Source: a virus
DNA: 31,066 nt
Virus record (IMG/VR): IMGVR_UViG_3300044699_000012
Location: 1 to 31,066 of that record
Strand: one strand, 5' to 3'
Shown: positions 25,424-31,066 of the stretch, piece after piece
Layout: each line of letters opens with the position of its first letter
How positions within the stretch are numbered: position 1 is the stretch's first letter
Position numbers and translations under genes: made by a program
The notes under the pieces: model-generated
Told to the model about the DNA's origin: nothing
The model's database searches: none
Seen by the model: only the letters and a program-made list of their open reading frames with translations

Positions 25424-25704
25424 TAAGGAACGACCGGCTCATAAGTCACGGCAAACTTATCTGCTGACAGTGTAGTAATTCTGTTAGTTTTATTATCACG
25501 AATTATCCAACTACCTACAGGGAGATTAACAACACCACTAAGAGTTGGGACTCTAAGCCCTGAAACCCCGCTATTTAAAGATCCAGTAGTATCTATATAA
25601 ACCTCTCCCCCTATTAAATCAGCAATATCCTGTAGAGGTTCAGTAATTTGAATTGCATCAACTCTTTGTGACGCTTGTAATTTGTATCTTGCAAACGCAG
25701 CCAT
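25423..25704 (-). CDS. Small conserved phage protein, 93 residues
   Basis: It starts MAAFARYKLQASQRVDAIQI. The pattern of an N-terminal 'VDAIQIT', then VPTLSGVVNLPVGSWIIRD and a final FAVTYEPVVP matches a common small phage protein family ('...GDWIIRG...F..TYEPV') whose role is unknown. It lies between the tail spike and TerL and overlaps the TerL start by one base. Confidence 0.6.
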   Translation of the reverse strand: MAAFARYKLQASQRVDAIQITEPLQDIADLIGGEVYIDTTGSLNSGVSGLRVPTLSGVVNLPVGSWIIRDNKTNRITTLSADKFAVTYEPVVP

Positions 25705-25712
25705 TCTGTCTC

Positions 25713-26768
25713 CTAAGCCGTTTTTGCTTCAAGAACAGAAATACGATCAGTTAAAGATTTGATTGTTTTACGTGACTCTTCGATAGTTTCTTGGAGAGCC
25801 TTAATAATAAGGGGGGTTAACTTACCATAATCAATTCCCCACGGTTCCCCGTCTGCGTCGTGTGAAACAGCAGGAGGATAAGTCTCTGCCAACTCTTCTG
25901 CAATTAAACCTGTATGTGTAACGTCAGGGTCAGCCATTTCAGTATAGTTGAAATCCACTACATTGAGTTTCATTAAAGTCTTAATGCCACTGTGTCTAGT
26001 ATTCTTAACATTCTTCTTAAACTTCTTAGATGAAGGACCAGGATAAGAAGAAGCACGGCAGGGAACCCATACCGTCTCAGCAAAGTCTACAATATCAATG
26101 GCACCATTAGCGAATCGCACCGCTGAGTTAGCAACTCCACTAGTAGCAGATTCACCAATTCTATGTAAACCCGCGGCTCCTGTTCCCCATTGTCCGTGAC
26201 CAGCAGTACCTAATACAATTGGGTGCGCTCTAAACCCACCAGTCCCATTTGGATAAGTTGAAGCGTAGCCACCGGAAGCGTGCATACCAACTGCATCTAC
26301 GTTATTGTACCAACCAACGCCAGTAACTAAATTCCTAAGCCAACCATTTGCATGAATCTCACTACGAGAGGCTACAAGAGTTCCCGCTTCATTAATACTT
26401 AATGCAACTTTTTGCTGAGCAGCAAAACTATCTGTAGTAGATAAATACATTCTAGTGCCATAAGCGCCTGATTGTTGAACTTGAATACCTGCTTGTGCTT
26501 TACCATCAGGAAGTAACCATTCAATACCCGTAGCAGCATCAGCAGCCCAAACAGGAGGTGCCAACAGAATTCCTTCTGCAAAAGCACCCGGTGTTGGTAT
26601 TGTAATAGCACCAGCACTTACAGCAAGTTTTTTATGGGGGTGGTTACCAGGGGCCGCTTGATTTGGAAGAGATCCTAAAGTATGGTGAATATCGTCAGGA
26701 CTTGTATCAACACCCACACGCATGTGAGCTTCTCTGCTTAAATCTACAGCACCGCGAAAATCAGGCAT
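25713..26768 (-). CDS. Tail spike/fibre with C-terminal peptidase S74 intramolecular chaperone, 351 residues
   Basis: The N-terminus (MPDFRGAVDLSREAHMRVGV) is short, the middle is Gly/Ala-rich and beta-like, and the last ~110 residues form an S74 domain: SSKKFKKNVKNTRHSGIKTL, VVDFNYTEMADPDVTHTGLI, AEELAETYPPAVSH, DYGKLTPLIIKALQETIEE, then a coiled coil. S74 domains trimerise fibres and then cut themselves off using a Ser/Lys pair near 'S..(K)FKKN', which is present. It is coupled to the propeller-like tail protein and probably provides host recognition. It is short for a spike, so the receptor part is small. Confidence 0.8.
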   Translation of the reverse strand: MPDFRGAVDLSREAHMRVGVDTSPDDIHHTLGSLPNQAAPGNHPHKKLAVSAGAITIPTPGAFAEGILLAPPVWAADAATGIEWLLPDGKAQAGIQVQQSGAYGTRMYLSTTDSFAAQQKVALSINEAGTLVASRSEIHANGWLRNLVTGVGWYNNVDAVGMHASGGYASTYPNGTGGFRAHPIVLGTAGHGQWGTGAAGLHRIGESATSGVANSAVRFANGAIDIVDFAETVWVPCRASSYPGPSSKKFKKNVKNTRHSGIKTLMKLNVVDFNYTEMADPDVTHTGLIAEELAETYPPAVSHDADGEPWGIDYGKLTPLIIKALQETIEESRKTIKSLTDRISVLEAKTA

Positions 26769-28543
26769 TACGGTTTCCTGTTATCTACATCACGTTTCAT
26801 ATCTACATCGAGTTCAATATAAGGAACTGACCACAAAAATGGACCTGTTCCAACTGTACTATTAACCTGTCCTTCTAACCTAAATCGCATCATCTTAAAT
26901 CGTTTCTTGGTAAACGGGAAAAATCCGTTCCAAGAAGAAGCTTCTAAAGCAGTACGTGTTTCAGCCTGAGTAATGTTAACAGCGTAGTTTTCAGTAGTTT
27001 CTCCACTACCGGCGACTGGATTTTGATCGAATGTATACTGTGTCATAGAAAAGTCTACATTACCTGTACCAGCAGCAGGTCTATACGCTTGTCGTGCCCA
27101 TGCCAGTAACTTATGAAATTGCTTCCATTTAAAAGGATCGCCAAAAGCGTAAGTCTTAGTTTCTATTGCAAAATACGGAGGCCCTTTTAAATCCCCTGCG
27201 TCATTATCAGCGTACCCGTTCCAAAAAGCGCTATCTACAGGAATAATGTAAGCGCCGCAACCGTTAGCACTAAATGCGTTATTACCACAGACTAAAACAG
27301 TTCCTACCTCTTCATTGGCACAAACAGGTTTGGAGTAAGAAATCCCAGCATTTTGAGAAGTTCTATCTGCTTTCCAGGCTAACCACCTATCTCGACTTAA
27401 ATCGTACACGAGATTAACGTAGTAAGTTCCTGCGTACCTAAACCTGTCCCAATTTACGTACTGCACGACACCAAAGAAAATATAATCCTTAACACCGCAT
27501 AAAGTAGGCCCTCCAATTTTACTGTTATCCCCAGGAGCGGCAAAAGATGTAATAACAGGTCTATCACCAGGAGCCGCAGCGTACCCTTGACTTCCAGGAG
27601 ACATTACACGGTCAGAAAGATTGACCATGTAACTGTTAAGAAACTCGTAAAATCCGTTTGGCCCCAAGAAGAAAAGACGACCCTTGTAACTTAACCCATC
27701 GTAGAAACCTGATGCGTTTGAAATTTGATCCAACACACCATCTGTCGCAGGATCAGCCGACCAACTTAAACGCCAAATTCCGTCAGGCTTCACAATAATA
27801 AGCGAGTCGTTATGAGAAAAAAGCCGTGTGATAGTAGACCCAGCGAAGTTTGCCCCCACATCAACAAAACCACCATCAGGAGCAGCCCAAATACCGAAGT
27901 TTGCGACTTTGGACCAGTACACTCGGTTAATGGGATAAGTAGTTGGAGATACTCCATCATACTGCCATTTACATAGAAATAACCTATCTTTAATTACAAC
28001 TGCTTGGGATGCAATAGGACTCGCAGGAGTACCAGCACTTAAAGGCCCGTTTTGAGACGCCCAATCTGCCGCTAAAGCAGTACCCGCCTGTAATTTTGTC
28101 AGACTGCAAGAATACACGTTTTTAATGTTTACCGCGTACATAGATTCTTTGTAAACTACAAGCGGCTGGCCGTTAGCCAAATCCATATTTGCGTGAACAC
28201 GGTTTCCCAACCAAGCGCCGTTAACCTGTGACTCAATACTTTTCTTAGTCAACAGTCGTGTGTTACCAACAGGAGAAAACATGAAAGCGTAAAAGTAGCC
28301 GGAACTTTCAATCGCTTGTACGGCTGGCATTGTTGCACCGCCACCGCCAGCCCCGTCAACAAATGCTTGATTTAACCCTTGGTAGTAATACATCGGCCGT
28401 TGACGTAAACCACCCAAGTCGTCAATGTCAACGTTAAGAGCCGTACTTAACTCGTCATCCTTTAAATCCTGAGGGTGATCGCGTAAATTTAACCCACCCA
28501 TCCAAGGACCAATACGAATTCGCTGACGAGACTGCTTAGCCAT
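26768..28543 (-). CDS. Propeller-like tail/stabilisation protein (P22 gp10-like), 591 residues
   Basis: It starts MAKQSRQRIRIGPWMGGLNL, continuing DHPQDLKDDELSTALNVDID and DLGGLRQRP. This 'GGLN...l.d.e...a.NvD...G.lr.RPg' start marks podovirus tail accessory proteins that close the portal. Repeated blades of about 50-60 residues with aromatic strands (YVNLVYDLSRDRWLAWKA; FLGPNGFYEFLNSYMVNL) suggest a beta-propeller. It is coupled by TAATG-like spacing to the spike gene. The gp10-like call is by architecture, not by close identity. Confidence 0.58.
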   Translation of the reverse strand: MAKQSRQRIRIGPWMGGLNLRDHPQDLKDDELSTALNVDIDDLGGLRQRPMYYYQGLNQAFVDGAGGGGATMPAVQAIESSGYFYAFMFSPVGNTRLLTKKSIESQVNGAWLGNRVHANMDLANGQPLVVYKESMYAVNIKNVYSCSLTKLQAGTALAADWASQNGPLSAGTPASPIASQAVVIKDRLFLCKWQYDGVSPTTYPINRVYWSKVANFGIWAAPDGGFVDVGANFAGSTITRLFSHNDSLIIVKPDGIWRLSWSADPATDGVLDQISNASGFYDGLSYKGRLFFLGPNGFYEFLNSYMVNLSDRVMSPGSQGYAAAPGDRPVITSFAAPGDNSKIGGPTLCGVKDYIFFGVVQYVNWDRFRYAGTYYVNLVYDLSRDRWLAWKADRTSQNAGISYSKPVCANEEVGTVLVCGNNAFSANGCGAYIIPVDSAFWNGYADNDAGDLKGPPYFAIETKTYAFGDPFKWKQFHKLLAWARQAYRPAAGTGNVDFSMTQYTFDQNPVAGSGETTENYAVNITQAETRTALEASSWNGFFPFTKKRFKMMRFRLEGQVNSTVGTGPFLWSVPYIELDVDMKRDVDNRKP

Positions 28544-28688
28544 TGATTACCTGACCTTTAGGTGGCTCAATACCTTCACCGAATAAGGTATGGGATTGCT
28601 GTCCTACAGGGAGATTAGAAATACTAGGACCGGAGATATACTCTTGGCCGAGGTAATTTCCAGTATTATTTCCCCGAGGCATTCCCAT
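28536..28688 (-). CDS. Small hypothetical protein, 50 residues
   Basis: It starts MGMPRGNNTGNYLGQEYISG at ATG 28688, a few bases downstream of a late promoter, with GGAAAG before it. It is Gly/Pro-rich, contains NLPVGQQ encoded by an octamer copy (28603-28610), and its stop overlaps the start of the tail protein gene. It is short but well placed as the first gene of this unit. Function unknown. Confidence 0.5.
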   Translation of the reverse strand: MGMPRGNNTGNYLGQEYISGPSISNLPVGQQSHTLFGEGIEPPKGQVING

Positions 28689-28703
28689 TCTTTCCGTGGA
28701 GCC

Positions 28704-28738
28704 AGCATACGTCAGGCCACTTGTATCCGCAAGGGCTT
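28704..28738 (-). promoter_or_regulatory. Late promoter of the AAGCCC-TTGC family, for the tail and TerL genes
   Basis: On the minus strand AAGCCC (28738-28733), TTGCGG (28732-28727), a 17-base spacer and TATGCT (28709-28704) are present. It overlaps the last codons of the small terminase gene and lies 16 bases before the next ATG. Confidence 0.7.
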
Positions 28739-29564
28739 TAAGTTCGTACCTATCGAAGCGAGAAGTTCCTTATCTTTGATGTGCGTCACCAAAATTTCCT
28801 GAATCTTGATGATAATGTGCATCACATCAATAGCAGAGTTTCCAGAACTTTCCCGGTATTGTCCGGTGTAAGCTTTAAGTAACTTGATTGCTCCAATGTC
28901 TCCACTTCTTGCGGCGTCAAAGAGCGCTCGATCAACCTCTCCAATATCTTCGCCGACAATTTTGGAAACTCGTTGATTGTAGTACGCTTGGAAACCTGGG
29001 TCCGACTTCCATCGTTGGTATTGTGTAGTTGTAACACCAACCGACTTGATTTTAACGTGATCTGGACGATTATCATTGTAGTCCAAAAGTGTGTTAATCA
29101 GCAGCATTTGTTTCGGACTTAGTACCTCAGTGTTACCAGCCTCAATTTCGTCGAGGCGCACTCCTTTTTCTTTCAGGTACTTACGGATTTTCTTGTGTGA
29201 AAGGTATTTGGTGTAAATGCTGCGATCCCGAACAACTTCGGGTAGGTTAGACTTGACAGCCTCAAAAGTAGGGCAGGTCCCCCGTAAGTAAAAATACCTG
29301 CTCAATGTATGACGCAAATTGAAGTTGCCGCGGCGTCATATGCCATTTATTATTCCGCATTAACTCGTTCAGCGGAATTTTTTCAACTACTGTAGAAGTA
29401 CGCTCACTTGGGTGCTTTCTACGCTGCGCCAGAAGAGAGTCCAATTCCTCCGCTGTCTCTTCCAGACTTTCCGTCTGAGAGTTTGACTCCGACTCGTTTT
29501 TCAAGATTGCTGAGTCCACTTCGCCAAGAAACGTATGCCTCTTTGATTCGTCGGATGCAGTCAT
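28712..29564 (-). CDS. Terminase small subunit-like DNA-binding protein (283 residues; frame interrupted)
   Basis: From ATG 29564 (MTASDESKRHTFLGEVDSAI) the protein has an acidic Ser/Glu-rich N-terminus, then HMTPRQLQFASYIEQVFLLT and an HTH-bearing region. Its C-terminal half, YQRWKSDPGFQAYYNQRV and ALFDAARSGDIGAIKLLKAY, is typical of phage small terminases (phBC6A51-type), which recognise packaging sites. The frame is broken at GGG 29271-29273. One base less joins TGDLP to TFEAVKSNLPEVV. The start may be later (for example MRNNKW), because the first ~145 bases overlap the HTH gene in another frame. Confidence 0.68.
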
Positions 29565-30053
29565 CAGTTACGCCAATTTCTTTGAGGACAGATTCAATTT
29601 GTAGAGGCATCTGTTGTGCGATCCCAGATTCAAACCTGTAAACTGTACTGTTGTGTAGACAGACCGCTTTACAAAACCTGTGCCGAGAACTCCATTGATT
29701 TTTCTCTCGCCATAATACAAAAGGAGAGATTCCTACAGGGTGGCTAAATGAGTAGAGTTTAATACACTCAAGCGAGCCGTCTTTGTTCCAAACTGTAGCA
29801 CGTTGACGAGCCTGATACTGGCTATACTCGCTAACGATACGAGCACTATCGTACCCAGTGTTATTGACGTGGGGACGAAGATTCCGAAGTACAGTAGGAG
29901 GAACGTTAGCATAAAGGACCACTCAAGAGAAGTTAAAGTAGATACGGAGATGTAAAGAAGTTTGGCAAATTGATGCGAGGTTAAATCTAAAATGAGACGA
30001 ATCTCACGAATTGGATTTTTGTTTTCGTTTCTGCGGGATACTTGGATACTCAT
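29419..30053 (-). CDS. Helix-turn-helix DNA-binding protein with two HTH segments (~211 residues; frame interrupted)
   Basis: It starts MSIQVSRRNENKNPIREIRL at ATG 30053 behind AGGAGGAG. A first XRE-like HTH is LDLTSHQFAKLLYISVSTLT. After VNNTGYDSARIVSEYSQYQ a second, similar segment reads RHRFCKAVCLHNSTVYRFES, where an N-T-V-Y helix faces DNA. The frame is broken near 29919-29921 and a missing base there joins SLEW to LYANVPPTVLRNL. It is the first gene under a strong promoter (30073-30101) and near direct repeats that could be its operators, so it may be a repressor or early-late regulator. The annotated end overlaps the terminase gene and could be too long. Confidence 0.6.
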
Positions 30054-30072
30054 TTTCTCCTCCTGTACTCTG

Positions 30073-30101
30073 AGGGTAGCACAGAACAATAACGATGTCA
30101 A
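30073..30101 (-). promoter_or_regulatory. Sigma70-type promoter for the HTH/terminase operon
   Basis: On the minus strand a consensus TTGACA (30101-30096), a 17-base spacer and TACCCT (30078-30073) precede the HTH start by about 20 bases. The site lacks the AAGCCC block of the late promoters, suggesting use of the unmodified host polymerase and earlier expression. Confidence 0.7.
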
Positions 30102-30249
30102 GTAGGAAAGTGAGAGAGAAACTTTGGTGAGGGAAGAAATCTATTTTGGGCAAAAAATTTCTGGGAACTGTCTCGCTTCGCTCCCCGGCTGTGACAAAAA
30201 GTTCACGCGACGACATTGTTATGTCAACTAAATGGCTGTTCAAGTTCTC

Positions 30250-30320
30250 CACATTTTCGATGGACATACCCACCTCACTGTATTGATGGAGAATAATGTC
30301 CACTTTGTTGATGGATATTA
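30250..30320 (+). repeat. Three ~20-base direct repeats with GATGGA core, spaced 25-26 bases
   Basis: The copies are CACATTTTCGATGGACATA (30250), CACTGTATTGATGGAGAATA (30276) and CACTTTGTTGATGGATATTA (30301). A related TTTCGATGAA sits in inverse orientation near 30335-30346. Regular spacing of about 2.5 helical turns and a conserved core suggest protein binding sites (operators or iterons). Confidence 0.6.
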
Positions 30321-30371
30321 TTAGGCCACCCACCTTCATCGAAATAATAGGCTTACCTTTGTTCTATCATA

Positions 30372-30403
30372 CAGGTTAAAGCTGATCCACAAAGTTTAAC
30401 CTG
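30372..30403. repeat. 9-bp perfect inverted repeat, CAGGTTAAA / TTTAACCTG
   Basis: The arms at 30372-30380 and 30395-30403 are separated by 14 bases, and a further TTTAACC occurs at 30417-30423. There is no U-tract, so an operator is more likely than a terminator. It lies between the direct repeats and the first rightward gene. Confidence 0.5.
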
Positions 30404-30433
30404 CATTTATACATCATTTAACCCACCGACACT

Positions 30434-30663
30434 TGGACTCTGCCATTATTGAGCTGTTGGCAAGGGAAAGTCCCAGCCAGAAAGGATCACCGGCGGTCGG
30501 AAAAGTCGATCTTTCACGCCCGAACACGGAACAAATTACATAGAGAACACACTGCCAAAAACTGCCGATTGCGCACTTTGCGCTGCCCGCAGAAATTGTG
30601 GAAATGGGCTTGTTTGAAAAGGCAAGAATGATAGGTGATAAAGATAACAAGCGTAAACAGTAA
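30434..30663 (+). CDS. Possible small Cys-containing early protein (frame interrupted, uncertain)
   Basis: A candidate of about 76 residues starting at TTG 30434 (MDSAIIELLARESPSQKGSP), if one C is added near 30520 and one G removed in AATGGG near 30604-30607. It would then have TADCALCAARRNCGNGLF (CxxC plus Cys) and a basic end KDNKRKQ. No ribosome binding site precedes it. The coherent zinc-knuckle and end support it, but two corrections are needed within 230 bases. Confidence 0.3.
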
Positions 30664-30700
30664 TTACTCTTCCAAACTCTTTCGAATCGGAGAAAGGAAA

Positions 30701-30865
30701 ATGACGCTTACCTTTGTTACTGACGTTGTTTGGTACACTCTTCCCTCTGTCGGTCACGCAATGTCGAATTGGAATCACGCGCGCAAGGTTAACATTGCTG
30801 CTGAGAATTTCTCTGCTGCTGCGTACTACGCGCAAAAGATGGCGACACCTTTAGGCGCTCGCTGA
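30701..30865 (+). CDS. Small protein with amphipathic helix, 54 residues
   Basis: It starts at ATG 30701 with a good box (GAAAGGA). The protein MTLTFVTDVVWYTLPSVGHA continues MSNWNHARKVNIAAENFSAA and ends KMATPLGAR. It is one of the first rightward genes after the control region. Family unknown. Confidence 0.55.
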   Translation: MTLTFVTDVVWYTLPSVGHAMSNWNHARKVNIAAENFSAAAYYAQKMATPLGAR

Positions 30866-30879
30866 AAGGATCTGAAACA

Positions 30880-31066
30880 ATGTCCTGTCCCGGAAATGAT
30901 TAGCGCTCTTGTTAACGAAGGTGGTTTTACAAAACACTGAGGCGATTTACTTTCTGTATGGACTCGGGACAGATAAGTGAAGATATGTTCCTCTACCTTA
31001 CAGAATTGGGTAAGTGCAAGATCGCATGGAAATTCGGTAGTGGTAATGAAAGCCGTAGTGCTGGGC
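30880..31066 (+). CDS. Partial hypothetical early protein (frame interrupted, runs off the window)
   Basis: It starts at ATG 30880 with AAAGGA upstream. Three homopolymer corrections (CCC near 30889-30891, TTTT near 30926, GGG near 30966) give MSCPEMISALVNEGGLQNTE, AIYFLYGLGQISEDMFLYLT and ELGKCKIAWKFGSGNESRS up to the window edge. The joined protein is coherent, with helical and aromatic patterns, but I do not recognise it. Confidence 0.38.

Larger units (their letters stand above)
1764..29739. repeat. Dispersed octamer CCTACAGG (consensus T-CCTACAGG-R), 14 exact copies
   Basis: First-base positions of exact copies read CCTACAGG on the + strand: 1764, 9499, 12912, 15700, 19850, 23859, 25514, 28603, 29732. 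Copies reading CCTGTAGG on the + strand: 1848, 7786, 10611, 15244, 20807. In motif orientation the next base is a purine in all 14, and the preceding base is T in 12. The core CCT-AC-AGG is a near-palindrome with a two-base asymmetric centre. Chance expectation for both strands of 31 kb is about one. Confidence 0.8.
30102..30430. other. Divergent control region without a convincing gene
   Basis: About 330 bases lie between the leftward HTH operon and the first rightward genes. Open frames here have no protein-like composition. The region holds three direct repeats (30250-30320), a partial inverted copy near 30335-30346, a 9-bp inverted repeat (30372-30403) with a third TTTAACC at 30417, and a GTGA/TCAC palindrome near 30190-30205. 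It looks like an operator or origin region. Confidence 0.55.

Noticed and set aside
30004-30339. Leftward open frame of about 111 codons across the control region.
   Set aside because: It overlaps the operon promoter and repeats, has no ribosome binding site, and its translation lacks protein-like patterns or conserved motifs.
1-31066. CRISPR arrays, insertion sequences, integrase or attachment sites.
   Set aside because: No regularly spaced identical repeats, transposase, or tyrosine or serine recombinase motifs were seen.

Overview
The window is a large piece of a tailed bacteriophage genome of the short-tailed (podovirus-like) kind, probably infecting an actinobacterium. The host call rests on a WhiB-type iron-sulfur regulator gene (7318-6875), a family confined to Actinobacteria and their phages. 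Base composition is moderate to AT-leaning, so a low-GC actinobacterial host is possible, but that is inference. No integrase, CRISPR array or insertion sequence was seen.

Layout. Positions 1-7113 (+ strand) hold DNA metabolism: the end of a RecA/Sak4-like ATPase, a ssDNA-binding protein, three tRNA genes (Leu-UAA, Gln-UUG, Lys-UUU), a uracil-DNA glycosylase, a primase-helicase, a family A DNA polymerase split into separate exonuclease and polymerase genes with a small gene between them, a RuvC-like nuclease and small zinc-binding proteins. A terminator near 7360-7398 separates this arm from the leftward late arm. From 30053 down to 7408 (- strand), in order of transcription, come: HTH protein, small terminase, a propeller-like tail protein, an S74 tail spike, large terminase, an acidic disordered protein, a zinc-ribbon protein, portal, three small proteins, scaffold, major capsid protein, head-tail adaptor, small basic proteins, two internal virion proteins (one about 1,228 residues), an M15 peptidase, membrane proteins, a holin and an M15 endolysin. 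Rightward transcription resumes after about 30430 with small early genes.

Regulation. Four leftward promoters share one consensus: AAGCCC, then TTGC, a 17-base spacer and a TANNNT -10 box. They precede the first tail gene cluster, the acidic protein, the scaffold/capsid cluster and an 80-residue protein that may be translated leaderless. The HTH/terminase operon has a different promoter (TTGACA-N17-TACCCT), next to three direct repeats of about 20 bases.

Quality caveat. Many genes are broken by single-base length changes in homopolymers, mostly one extra G or C and less often a missing base. The acceptor stem of tRNA-Leu shows the same defect. Restoring one base at each site gives continuous, family-like proteins. 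I therefore read these as base-calling or assembly errors and annotate the restored genes.

Most interesting signals: (1) a near-palindromic octamer CCTACAGG (consensus T-CCTACAGG-R) occurring 14 times where about one is expected, with codon choice bent to keep it; (2) two three-way-junction RNAs with 13-bp closing stems, each ending 4-5 bases before a tRNA gene; (3) the split DNA polymerase with an inserted small gene; (4) the shared late promoter family.
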